From Yinghuangia soli (GTDB lineage Bacteria > Actinomycetota > Actinomycetes > Streptomycetales > Streptomycetaceae): 63,867 bases of DNA. Made by a program: the position numbers and the translations under genes. This document shows, one piece after another, positions 53,544 through 63,867 of this stretch. Below the pieces are notes generated by a model that had not been told where the DNA came from, searched no databases, and worked only from the letters and a program-made list of their open reading frames with translations. The stretch spans positions 1 to 63,867 of the forward strand of contig NZ_JAKFHA010000047.1 in NCBI RefSeq assembly GCF_021502675.1, read 5' to 3'. How positions within the stretch are numbered: the first letter of the stretch is position 1; every line of letters begins with the position of its first letter.

Positions 53544-55961
<2,418 letters not shown>

Positions 55962-56293
55962 GCCGCCCCCTCACCTGGCACCTTCCGAGTCCGGCGCCGC
56001 CCCGCCCGAAGCGCCCGGGGGCGGGGCCCTGCCGGAATGCAGCCCGGCGCCCCTGGCCCCGGCTGTCGATCCGGTCAGCCTCTGGCATCGCTCGCAGCGG
56101 TACGCCGCGGGCACCGCCTGCCGGTCGGACACGTCTCGGCCCGGGGGCTACCCGAACGGGGTGCGCCGACACGGGACCGGCGTGCTCCGCACCTGTGATG
56201 ACGGGCCGCGACGCGCGCCTGCAACTGCCGCATGCGCTGCTGCTGCTCGGGTAACGACGCAGGGCACCGCCGCGACGCATCCGGGGAGAGAGC
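55962..56293. other. Intergenic region after katG
   Basis: 332 bp without a supported gene. A strong stem GCCCCGCCC/GGGCGGGGC (55999-56007 and 56019-56027, 11-nt loop) 38 bp after the katG stop is a likely terminator. The rest is GC-rich without clear motifs up to the kinase start. Confidence 0.6.
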
Positions 56294-57571
56294 ATGACGG
56301 CATTGCCACGCCGAATACCGTCCCCTGTCCCCCGCAGCGGGGCGGTCCTCGGTGACCGGTACCGCCTGATCGAGCTGCTGGGCGCGGGTGGGACCGCCGA
56401 TGTCTTCCGGGGCTTGGACATGCGGCTGCACCGGAACGTCGCGGTGAAGGTGTTCCGGCCGGGCGCCTCCGCGGTGACCGCCGAACGGTTCTGCCAGGAA
56501 GCGGAATTGCTGGGCCGGTTGGCGCACCCGGCGCTTGTCGAGGTCCACGACGTGGGCGGCGAGGCCGGCCACGTCTACGTCGTGATGCGCCTGGTCGAGG
56601 GCGCCACGTTGCAGGAGCACATCCTCGACGGCCCGCTGCCCGCCGAGCGCGTGGCCCGGCTGGGCGTGCGGTTGGCGTCGGCGTTGGAGCACGTGCACGC
56701 CGCCGGTGTGGTGCATCGCGATGTGAAACCGTCCAATGTCCTCGTCGGGCTCGACGACTCCCCGTACTTGGCGGACTTCGGGATCTCCCGCCTTGTCGAC
56801 GAACCCACCCGCACCGCGCCCGGCACCTTGGTCGGCACCATCCCGTACCTGGCGCCCGAGCAGCTGCTCGGCCGGGGGTCGGGACCGGCCAGCGACATCC
56901 ACGCACTGGGGCTGGTCCTCCTCGAAGCCGTGAAGGGCGAGAAGGAGTACCCCGGGGGCCCGCTGGCAGCGGGAAAGGGACGCGCGCTGCGGGCACCGCA
57001 CATCCCGGCGTGGGTGCCGGCCGAACTCGCTTCTGCCATCGACGCCATGACCCGATCCGAACCCGCCGACCGGCCCGACGCCGGTGATTGCGTCCGCCTC
57101 CTGGAAAGCGCCGCCGCAGGTACGGCATCGGCCTCGCCCCGCAAGGGCGCGGCCCACAGCGCGGCCCGCTCGGTCGAGTCCACGAACGTCGCGTCGACCG
57201 CGGTGGCGATGCGTCGGCGGCGGCATCACGTCGCGGCCCTGGCTCTGGTGGCCGGTCTCGTCCTGGGGGCGGGCGGGGCCACCGTGCCGTTCCTGCTCGC
57301 GGTGGGCGGCCACGAAACTGAAGGCACCCCGGTCCCACCCGCGCCGGTCCCTGTACTCCCCGGGCGGACCGCGGCCACAGACAGCCCGAGCACACCGTCC
57401 GGTACGCCGCCCACCACGCCGATCCCGCAGCTGCCCGCGCAGACGCCGCAGGTCACCACGTCGCCTCCCACGACCGCCGCCGAGCGGGGCACGCCCGGCC
57501 GCGACGACAAGGGCAAGAGCACCGACCGCCCCGGCGACAAAGGAAAGGGCAACAAGCCCGACAAGGACTGA
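56294..57571 (+). CDS. Membrane-anchored Ser/Thr protein kinase (PknB-like)
   Basis: A 425-residue kinase: glycine loop LGAGGTADVFRG, Lys52 in VAVKVF, catalytic HRDVKPSN, DFG in LADFGIS and the activation-loop end TIPYLAPEQLL. A juxtamembrane segment leads to one helix (about 310-335) and a Pro/Thr-rich extracellular tail ending in a Lys/Asp repeat, without PASTA domains. It should phosphorylate cytosolic substrates in response to an extracellular cue. Confidence 0.93.
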   Translation: MTALPRRIPSPVPRSGAVLGDRYRLIELLGAGGTADVFRGLDMRLHRNVAVKVFRPGASAVTAERFCQEAELLGRLAHPALVEVHDVGGEAGHVYVVMRLVEGATLQEHILDGPLPAERVARLGVRLASALEHVHAAGVVHRDVKPSNVLVGLDDSPYLADFGISRLVDEPTRTAPGTLVGTIPYLAPEQLLGRGSGPASDIHALGLVLLEAVKGEKEYPGGPLAAGKGRALRAPHIPAWVPAELASAIDAMTRSEPADRPDAGDCVRLLESAAAGTASASPRKGAAHSAARSVESTNVASTAVAMRRRRHHVAALALVAGLVLGAGGATVPFLLAVGGHETEGTPVPPAPVPVLPGRTAATDSPSTPSGTPPTTPIPQLPAQTPQVTTSPPTTAAERGTPGRDDKGKSTDRPGDKGKGNKPDKD

Positions 57572-57631
57572 ATCGACAGTTACCACCAGCTCGGAGTGCC
57601 CGGCGCGGTCCGCGGTGAGCCTGTGCCAAGC

Positions 57632-58150
57632 TCAGGCGACCTCACCTTGTACGGCCGGATCCGCGAGGTCGCGCCGGTACCACGTACCTGGCTCGCCGCC
57701 GAGGTCGGCCGGCTCGGCCGGGCCGAGCGCGACGAACCCTGCTTTGAGCAGGACCTTCTGGGACGCGGTGTTCCGGTGGGTCACGCCTGCCCGCAGTGTG
57801 CGCAGGCCGTGCTGTGCTGCTGCCAGTCGGCACAGCTCGTGGACGGTGGCGGTCGCCAGGCCGCGGCCCGTCGCGGCCTGGGCGACCCGGTAGCCGAGGT
57901 CCGCAGTGTTGCCCGTGATGTCGACCAGGTTGAACCTGCCGAGCACCGAGCCGTCGTCGGCGACGAGCAGGTAGAAGGCGCAGGTTCCCGCCTCCTGCTC
58001 GGCGAGCAGGGCGTCGTAGCGCTCGGCGAACTGCGCGAAGAAGGCGTCGCCGCGGTCCGGGACCGAGGCGGCGAAGTAGTCCCGGTTCGCCACCTCGAAG
58101 TCCAGCACCGCCGGGGCGTAGGCGATATGCAGCGGCATCAGCGTGGGCAC
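57632..58150 (-). CDS. GNAT acetyltransferase
   Basis: A 172-residue GNAT (GRFNLVDITGNTADLGYRVA; GRGLATATVHELCRLAA; NTASQKVLLKAGFVALG). The acetyl-CoA-binding Gly motif is R-V-A-Q-A-A-T-G-R-G. Substrate unknown; related to RimJ-like enzymes and to streptothricin-type small-molecule acetylases. Convergent with the kinase. Confidence 0.85.
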   Translation of the reverse strand: MPTLMPLHIAYAPAVLDFEVANRDYFAASVPDRGDAFFAQFAERYDALLAEQEAGTCAFYLLVADDGSVLGRFNLVDITGNTADLGYRVAQAATGRGLATATVHELCRLAAAQHGLRTLRAGVTHRNTASQKVLLKAGFVALGPAEPADLGGEPGTWYRRDLADPAVQGEVA

Positions 58151-58224
58151 CGGTCGACCCTATCCGCGCGCAGAAGGCGTCAGAGCTTTGACGCGTTTAT
58201 CGGACAAATGATCTACTCCCGGCC

Positions 58225-59127
58225 ATGACGACCCCGCCGAAGATTCCGCCCGCCCCGGTCATCGACGAGACGGTCCGACTGCTGACCGAGAACTACGTGT
58301 TCCCCGAGGTGGCCGAGCAGTTGGCCGGCCTGCTGCGGAAGCGCCTCGCCGAGGGGGCGTACGACGTCGACGCCGAGGAACTCGCCGGGCTCGTCACGGC
58401 GGACCTGCAGTCCGCCAACGGCGACCGGCACCTGCGGCTCAGGTACTACGCGGACGAGGTTCCCCCGAAGCGCGGCGCGGCCATGATGGAGACCATGCGC
58501 GAGCAGTTCGACTCCTCGCTCGGCGGCGTGCCCCGGGTGGAGCTGCTCGACGGCGGCGTCGCCGTGATCGAGATGGCACCGATGCTGTTCCCGCTGGACT
58601 GGGCCGCCGAGCCGCTCGGCGCCGCGCTCACGTTGGCGTCCCGCGCCGACGCGCTGATCGTGGACCTCCGCGCGAACCTCGGCGGCGACCCGGACTCGGT
58701 CGCGTACGTCTGCAGCCACCTGCTCGACGAGCGCACCCATCTCAACACCATGTCCTGGCGCGGCGACCGCAGCAGCGAGCAGTCCTGGAGCCTGCCGCAC
58801 GTCCCCGGCGCGCGCTTCGGCGGCGCCAAGCCGCTGTACATCCTGACCAGCGAAAGCACCTTCTCGGCGGCCGAGGAGCTGTCGTACAACCTGCAGCAGC
58901 TCGGCCGCGCCGTCATCGTCGGCGAGCCGACCCGCGGCGGTGCGCACCCCTGCGACGGCTGGACGGTGGACCCGCACCTGGAGGTCACCGTCCCGGTCGG
59001 GCGTGCGGTCAACCCCGTCTCCGGCACGAACTGGGAGGGCACCGGCGTGCAGCCGGACGTCCCCTGCCCGGCCGCCGAGGCCCTTGACCGGGCCCGCACG
59101 CTGGCGCTCGCCCGCCTGAACGGCTGA
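58225..59127 (+). CDS. S41-family peptidase
   Basis: A 300-residue tail-specific-protease-like enzyme (S41). N-terminal helix bundle (LLTENYVFPEVAEQLAGLL), core LIVDLRANLGGDPDS, and nucleophile region TSESTFSAAEELSYNLQ with a following GEPTRGGAHP. No PDZ and no signal peptide, so probably a cytosolic member of the interphotoreceptor-retinoid-binding-like type. A strong terminator follows. Confidence 0.88.
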   Translation: MTTPPKIPPAPVIDETVRLLTENYVFPEVAEQLAGLLRKRLAEGAYDVDAEELAGLVTADLQSANGDRHLRLRYYADEVPPKRGAAMMETMREQFDSSLGGVPRVELLDGGVAVIEMAPMLFPLDWAAEPLGAALTLASRADALIVDLRANLGGDPDSVAYVCSHLLDERTHLNTMSWRGDRSSEQSWSLPHVPGARFGGAKPLYILTSESTFSAAEELSYNLQQLGRAVIVGEPTRGGAHPCDGWTVDPHLEVTVPVGRAVNPVSGTNWEGTGVQPDVPCPAAEALDRARTLALARLNG

Positions 59128-59148
59128 CCGGCTGACGACCGCCTTGCC

Positions 59149-59180
59149 CGGTTCCCTCGGCGACATCACCGAGGGAACCG
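59149..59180. terminator. Terminator between convergent genes
   Basis: A perfect 12-bp stem CGGTTCCCTCGG / CCGAGGGAACCG with an 8-nt loop, 22 bp after the S41 stop and 26 bp before the convergent gene stop. Confidence 0.8.
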
Positions 59181-59205
59181 CAGCCGGTACGCCGGGCAGG
59201 TGCGA

Positions 59206-60384
59206 TCAGGGGCCGGCCACCGCCCGCGGGCCCAGCTCCGCCGGCCACGGCGTGCCGACCGGGTCCTTCTTCAGCTGCGCTTCCACGGCATCCACCCAGT
59301 GCGTGGCATCGGGCTCCGTAATGGTGGCCACTTCGGTAAAGGCCCAGAGCAGCACCTGCTCGCCGGTGCCCTGCGGGAAGATCCTGCAGAACTTCGAGAC
59401 CGTGGAAATCCGGGCATCGTCGGGCCGCAGCCTGTCGTATGTCGGATCCAGGATTTCGGGGATACGGATGGCCTCGTCCCGGGGTATCGCAAGGATTGCC
59501 CGGAGCATCGGCAATCCGTAGAAGCCGAAGAGGACTTCGAAAGCAGCGAAGGGGTCGCCCCACCGGGGCCTGATCCACCGGCCCTCGTAGGCCGCGAGCA
59601 TGGCTCCATAGGATGCCGAAGCCGGGGCAAGACGGGCCATCGCCTCCTGCACGCCGGCGTTCGCGGCGTTGAACGGGGCTGCCAGCGCCCGGTATTGCTC
59701 GCCGAGCGACTTGCCGAGTGTGTCGCGTACGCCCCGCTCGGCCTCGCGGTCGACGCGTACGACGTCGGGCACCGCGGCCCGGGCCGCGACGCCGGCGGCC
59801 GTCTCGTTCTCCAGTAGGGGCAGGAGCTTCGCGGCGTGCGTGCCGGTGAGGTGGGCTTCGGCCTGGTCGAACGGTGCCAGGTGCGCACGCAAGGCGTCGC
59901 GGGCGACGCCGAGTTCGACGGTCTTGGCGGCGCGCAGGTCGTCGAGTACGGGCGCGCGCTCGATGAATTGCGCGGTTGCCGCTTCGCCGGCGGCGGCCAG
60001 CGCCGCGAGCACGGCCCCCGCCTCGGTGCGGGCGGGCAGGCCGTCCACCATCGTTTTGACGGGTGCGGGCTGCTGCATCACGTCGCGGTCGGTCAGGCGG
60101 GGTTCGGCGGCCCGCAGCAGCGCGAACGCCTGGGCGGCAAGCTCGGTGCGCCGCGGGACGGCCGCCTTGCGGAATGCCTCCGCGCCCGTCCGGGCGAGCT
60201 GCTGGACGAGGTCGCGCCATCGTGGACGGCGCTGCTCGGGGATGGCGGCGAAGGGCTGGACCAGCGCCTGCGGATGGTCCCACGCCGACCGCAGGCGGCG
60301 GTCGGTCTCGTCGATCCAGCGGTCGGTGCGTTCGGCTGCCAGACGCCGCAGTTGATCGTCGGTGGCGAGTATCGGCTCGGCCAT
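59206..60384 (-). CDS. Hypothetical helical protein
   Basis: A 392-residue, Ala/Arg-rich, mostly helical soluble protein, with Trp/Pro segments (RWIRPRWGDPFAAFEVLFGF; EPDATHWVDAVEAQLKKDP). No domain is recognised. ATG at 60384 has GGGGGAGG 4 bp upstream; the 7 residues before it are excluded for that reason. Neighbours give no hint. Confidence 0.6.
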   Translation of the reverse strand: MAEPILATDDQLRRLAAERTDRWIDETDRRLRSAWDHPQALVQPFAAIPEQRRPRWRDLVQQLARTGAEAFRKAAVPRRTELAAQAFALLRAAEPRLTDRDVMQQPAPVKTMVDGLPARTEAGAVLAALAAAGEAATAQFIERAPVLDDLRAAKTVELGVARDALRAHLAPFDQAEAHLTGTHAAKLLPLLENETAAGVAARAAVPDVVRVDREAERGVRDTLGKSLGEQYRALAAPFNAANAGVQEAMARLAPASASYGAMLAAYEGRWIRPRWGDPFAAFEVLFGFYGLPMLRAILAIPRDEAIRIPEILDPTYDRLRPDDARISTVSKFCRIFPQGTGEQVLLWAFTEVATITEPDATHWVDAVEAQLKKDPVGTPWPAELGPRAVAGP

Positions 60385-60508
60385 GGATCCTCCCCCAAGG
60401 TTCATCGCCTCGCGCGCGGGCGACTTCCGCGCGCCTTTGGGGAGTGTGCCACCGCGGACTGGTCCGGATCAGGAGAAATCCGCATCTCGGATCCTGACTG
60501 GAGCGCCG

Positions 60509-61489
60509 TCAAGGCAGGGTCAGGACGAGCTTTCCGGGAGCGGTCCTGGCGGCGACCTGCGCCAGCGCGCCCGGGAGTTCGGCGAACGGCACGGGGACGG
60601 TACCGGTGTCCGCGAGCCGGCCGCGGGACAGCAGTTCGGCAAGGCGGGCGTGCACGGCTTCGCGTTCCGCACGGGAGTAGCCGCCGGTGTAGACGCCGAC
60701 CAGCGAGGCGTTGCGCCGGACCAGGTGGTCGGCCGGGATCTCCGCCCACGAGCCGCTCGCGTTCCCGACGGCGAGCAGCCGCCCGCCGCGGGACAGTGCC
60801 TCGGCGGCGCCGGCAGCCAGGGCCCCGCCGACCGGGTCGTAGATGACGTCGACGCCGCGTCCGCCGGTGAGTTCGTGCAGTGCCGGGGCCAGGGCGCCCG
60901 TACGGTGGTCGAGCACCGCTTCCGCGCCGAGCCTGCGGCACTGCTCGGCGCGCCGGTCGTCCCCGACCACGGCGACGACGCGTGCGCCGAGCGCTTTTCC
61001 CAGCTGCACGGCGGCGAGTCCGCTGCCGCCCGCGGCTCCGAGGACGACCAGCCATTCGCCGTCGGCCAGCCGTCCGCGGTCGACGAGCCCGAGCCACCCG
61101 GTCAGGTGCGGGATCCAGAAACCTGCGGCGGCCGTGGCGTCCAGTCCGGGCGGCACGGGGAACACCGAATCGGCTTTGGCGAGGCACTCGCCGGCGAACG
61201 CGCCGTGGCCGGACGGGAAGGCCGTGACCGCCATGACCGCGGCTCCGAGCGGCACGTCCACGCCACTCCCGGCGGCGGTGACGACACCGGCCGCTTCCTG
61301 ACCGGGCGTGAAGGGGATTGCGGGTGCAAAGGCGTACGCCCCGCGGCACATGAGCAGGTCCGGCAGCCCGATTCCCGCGGCGGATACGCGGATGCGCACC
61401 TGCCCCGGGCCCGGCTCCGGCACCTCCACGTCGGCCAGGCGCAGAACGTCCGCAGGCTCGCCGACCCCGACCACCCGCCATGCGCGCAA
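60509..61489 (-). CDS. Zinc-independent quinone oxidoreductase / MDR dehydrogenase
   Basis: A 326-residue medium-chain dehydrogenase. N-terminal GroES-like part (VEVPEPGPGQVRIRVSAAGI), the NADP motif VLGAAGGSGLAAVQLGK (A-A-x-G-x-x-G), and C-terminal VYTGGYSRAERE. No zinc cysteines are visible. Members reduce quinones or enoyl groups. TTG at 61489 is preferred, because the residues before it are low-complexity; GAGG lies 9 bp before. Confidence 0.82.
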   Translation of the reverse strand: MRAWRVVGVGEPADVLRLADVEVPEPGPGQVRIRVSAAGIGLPDLLMCRGAYAFAPAIPFTPGQEAAGVVTAAGSGVDVPLGAAVMAVTAFPSGHGAFAGECLAKADSVFPVPPGLDATAAAGFWIPHLTGWLGLVDRGRLADGEWLVVLGAAGGSGLAAVQLGKALGARVVAVVGDDRRAEQCRRLGAEAVLDHRTGALAPALHELTGGRGVDVIYDPVGGALAAGAAEALSRGGRLLAVGNASGSWAEIPADHLVRRNASLVGVYTGGYSRAEREAVHARLAELLSRGRLADTGTVPVPFAELPGALAQVAARTAPGKLVLTLP

Positions 61490-61688
61490 CAGCCTCGACC
61501 TCCCGCACGTGTACGCGTCGCCGTGCCTTGCGCGCTGTGCCGCGCGCTGCCCGGACCCTGCATGGGCTCGACCCGGCCCGGCCCGGCCCGCCCCGGCCCG
61601 GCCCGGCACCGGAGTTCGGCCGGCGGTCCGGTCGGACAACTTCAGCAGCGTCCGAACGATTTCGATACCCCGAGCCGTGTACGTCGGC

Positions 61689-62162
61689 TCACACGTCCGA
61701 TTCGCCCAGGTCCTGGAAGAGAGTGAGCTGGAGGCCTGCGGGGCCCTCCAGGCGGGCGTTCGAGGAGTTCCAGGGCGTCACGACCGGTTCGGCGAGGATT
61801 TCCAGGCCCGCGTCCTCGGCGCGGCGGGTGGCCGCGGCCGCGTCCGGTACGCGGAAGGCGATGCGGATGTGGCCCGCTACGCGGCGGCCGACCTCGACGT
61901 CGTCGATGTACGCGGCGTGCGGAGGGTCGGCGATCTCCAGGGTCGCGCGTCCGGCGTCCAGGATGGTGACCCGGCCGCCCTCGGATGCAAAGGCGCCCAG
62001 CTCTCCGAGGCCGAGAACGTCACGGTAGTACGCGAGGGCCGCCTCGTAGTCGGCTGCGGTGACGACGAGGCGCAGTTCCGCGACCGCGCCGGGTGATGCG
62101 GCCTCGGCACCGGCGATCTCGTCCGCGGTCCCGCTCGTGGTCTCGTTCGTGGTCTCGTCCAT
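61689..62162 (-). CDS. VOC-superfamily (glyoxalase-like) protein
   Basis: A 157-residue VOC protein (AELRLVVTAADYEAALAYYRD; GRVTILDAGRATLEIADPP; HIRIAFRVPDAAAATRRAE; LQLTLFQDL). Metal ligands are weak, because the first His position is replaced by Val/Ala. It may bind rather than transform a ligand. N-terminal 28 residues are a Thr/Glu-rich extension. Confidence 0.85.
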   Translation of the reverse strand: MDETTNETTSGTADEIAGAEAASPGAVAELRLVVTAADYEAALAYYRDVLGLGELGAFASEGGRVTILDAGRATLEIADPPHAAYIDDVEVGRRVAGHIRIAFRVPDAAAATRRAEDAGLEILAEPVVTPWNSSNARLEGPAGLQLTLFQDLGESDV

Positions 62163-62284
62163 GTGGCGGCTCCGATGGCGTGTCCGAGGGAATGCTGCGT
62201 GTCCGGGCATCCTGCCCTGGATGGCGGCGACTGCTCGGTATTTGTCCGCATTCCGCCGCGGCCGCGCGGACGTAGGCTGCTCCT

Positions 62285-63190
62285 ATGGCCCACCTGCGCG
62301 AAGCCGAGGCGTCCCTGACGCGCCGACCCTCGGTGCCCGCGCTCCGGCCGCTGATCCACGCCATCGGCTACACGGACGCCCAGTACGCGCACGCGGCCGA
62401 GCTGGCCCTGCCGAACGGCGGTGTGCAGCTGCTGGTGAACCTGGACGGGGACGTGCTCAGCTCGACCCGGCTGCGCGACGGTTCGGACGCGGGCCCGGAC
62501 GGTCCGTCAGGCCACGCACACAGCGGCCCGGGAACCCGGCCTCCCGCAGTGACCTCCGTCGGCGGCGGCGCGCTGCAGGGGCCGTACACCGGTCCCGCGG
62601 TGATCGACCCGGCGCAGCAGCGCGCAATCGTCTGGGTGGCGTTCCGTACCGCCGGGGCGCACCCGTTCCTCGGCGATCCGCTGGCCGCGGTGCGCGACCG
62701 GCTCGTCGGCCTGGACGACCTGTGGGGCCGGTCCGGTGCCACGCTGCGCGAGCGCCTGCTGCATGCGATGGAGGACGGCGGCCCGGCGGCCTGCCTGGCG
62801 GCACTCGAAGCCGCGCTCCTCGACGCCGCGGAGCCCGATCGGCTGCCCGATCCTGCCGTCCTGGCCTGTGCCGCGCGGCTCGATGCGGGCGCGACGGTGG
62901 CCGAGGCCGCGGACAGTGTCGGCTGGACGACCCGGCGCCTGTCCGAGCGGTTCGGCGCGCATGTCGGGCTCGCGCCGAAGCAATATGCCCGGGTACGGCG
63001 ATTCCAGCGGCTTCTGGCGCAGGTCAATGCCGGTCCGCAGAGCCCGGACTGGGCGCTGCTCGCGGCCGACTGCGGCTATCACGATCAGGCGCATCTGATC
63101 CACGAGTTCCGGGCGCTGGCCGGGATGACGCCGACGGCGTACGCGCCGCGCTCGGCGGCCGAGCCCAACCACGTCCCGCTCGGCGGCTGA
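62285..63190 (+). CDS. AraC-family regulator
   Basis: A 301-residue regulator with an N-terminal effector domain (PLIHAIGYTDAQYAHAAELAL) and a C-terminal double HTH (VAEAADSVGWTTRRLSERFGAHVGLAPKQYARVRRFQRLL; ADCGYHDQAHLIHEFRALAGMTPTAY). It resembles the regulators of VOC or phenolic genes; the VOC gene 90 bp downstream on the same strand is a likely target. Confidence 0.9.
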   Translation: MAHLREAEASLTRRPSVPALRPLIHAIGYTDAQYAHAAELALPNGGVQLLVNLDGDVLSSTRLRDGSDAGPDGPSGHAHSGPGTRPPAVTSVGGGALQGPYTGPAVIDPAQQRAIVWVAFRTAGAHPFLGDPLAAVRDRLVGLDDLWGRSGATLRERLLHAMEDGGPAACLAALEAALLDAAEPDRLPDPAVLACAARLDAGATVAEAADSVGWTTRRLSERFGAHVGLAPKQYARVRRFQRLLAQVNAGPQSPDWALLAADCGYHDQAHLIHEFRALAGMTPTAYAPRSAAEPNHVPLGG

Positions 63191-63275
63191 ACACGGCGGC
63201 GCGAGCAGGCACGTCACCCGAACCGCCGCCGATTCTTACAATCCCCGCGGCGGGCCTCGTGCCGATCATGGAGGC

Positions 63276-63773
63276 ATGACGAACACCAGCGACACCACTC
63301 CGACTCCAGGCGGTTCCGACGGCTCCGGCGGCTCCGGCACGTCCGGCGTACGCCGGGTCTACGCCCGCCTCGTGGTCTCCGACGGGCCGCGCGCCATCGA
63401 CTTCTACCGTGCCGCGCTCGGCGCCGAGGAGGTCGAGCGCTACACCGATCCGGACGGGAAGATCGTGCACGCGATGATCACAGTCGGCGGCACGCCCATC
63501 GCGGTCAAGGACGAGGACGATGCGGACCCGGCGCCCACCACGCTGGGCGGGAGCCCGGTCGTCATCGCCTTGGACGTCGAGGACGCCGACGCTGTGGCCG
63601 ACGCCCTGCTGAGCAACGGCGCCACCGTCGTCTACCCGGTCGCGGACCAGCCGTACGGACAGCGCGGCGGGCGTGTGGCGGACCCGTTCGGGCACCTGTG
63701 GATGATCTCCCAGGACATCGAGGCGCTCACCCCCGAGGAGATCCAGGAGCGCACGACCGCGATGTTCACCTGA
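63276..63773 (+). CDS. VOC-superfamily protein (PhnB/glyoxalase-like)
   Basis: A 165-residue VOC protein (YARLVVSDGPRAIDFYRAALGAE; EERYTDPDGKIVHAMITVGGTP; PYGQRGGRVADPFGHLWMIS). The PhnB-like metal-binding set (His in KIVHAM, H in FGHLW, and E/Q) is present. Detoxification of a small electrophile is possible. It follows the AraC gene by 85 bp. No gene between 63774 and the window end. Confidence 0.85.
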   Translation: MTNTSDTTPTPGGSDGSGGSGTSGVRRVYARLVVSDGPRAIDFYRAALGAEEVERYTDPDGKIVHAMITVGGTPIAVKDEDDADPAPTTLGGSPVVIALDVEDADAVADALLSNGATVVYPVADQPYGQRGGRVADPFGHLWMISQDIEALTPEEIQERTTAMFT

Positions 63774-63867
63774 TGCCTCCCCCCTGGCTCCGCTCCCCGT
63801 TTCCGGAGGCCTGACCGTCGGCGAACGGCCCCGCGTGCCGCGGCGGTTCGGGCCTGCACAACGCGTT

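Overview
The window is high-GC actinobacterial DNA. Codon third positions are almost always G or C, GTG and TTG starts are common, and genes often overlap as GTGA or ATGA. A chaplin with a sortase signal (33642-34172), a solitary roadblock protein, a PknB-type kinase and many one-gene regulators point to a filamentous, sporulating actinomycete, most likely Streptomycetaceae. I cannot name a genus. The mix of regulators, catabolic genes, IS and pseudogene remnants looks like a chromosome arm rather than the conserved core.

Layout. (1) 1-120 is the end of an IS5-type transposase. 127-2427 is an unusual MFS-like membrane protein fused to a SpoIIE/PP2C phosphatase. (2) 3385-9800 is an envelope and redox block: a NlpC/P60 hydrolase, a DsbA-like protein coupled to VKOR, a zinc-finger protein with a recombinase-like region, and a BlaI plus M56-protease pair. 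The three transcription units of this block are each preceded by a CTCCTAC-N5-GTAGGAG-type palindrome, which may be the BlaI operator. (3) 10066-17431 holds an MBL-fold hydrolase, a DUF1877 protein, a LysR/DsbA-like/MFS group with a clear palindrome at the LysR start, a PhoX-like Tat protein and small genes. (4) 17497-26075 is a redox and oxygen-sensing block: a DM13 remnant, a translationally coupled trio (response regulator fused to a thioredoxin-reductase-like domain, a cyclic-nucleotide-binding histidine kinase, a UBP zinc finger), a hypothetical protein, an Acg-type nitroreductase, a DevS-like GAF kinase and an ArsR regulator. Three GGGCCGA-type palindromes resemble Dos/Osd boxes.

(5) 26424-34974 is mixed: roadblock, GNAT, small membrane proteins, an HtrA-like protease, a type B carboxylesterase, the chaplin and a CGNR regulator. 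The CGNR gene is divergent from an AhpD/CMD-like gene across a strong inverted repeat. (6) 35977-49434 is a catabolic region. It has a D-aminoacylase-like amidohydrolase, a beta-keto acid cleavage enzyme (BKACE), a GntR regulator, a TauD dioxygenase, an LDH2-type dehydrogenase, an acyl-CoA ligase, a TetR regulator, an LLM flavin oxidoreductase, two TIM-barrel amidohydrolases and a CaiB/BaiF CoA-transferase. They are arranged in divergent operons around shared AT-rich motifs. The substrate is not known, and this is a good candidate for an undescribed pathway. (7) 49495-63773 contains ordinary accessory genes (SDR, cupin, SRPBCC, KatG, Ser/Thr kinase, S41 protease, quinone oxidoreductase, VOC proteins, AraC) and a decayed topoisomerase IB gene.

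All functions are read from sequence patterns alone. No database search was run.
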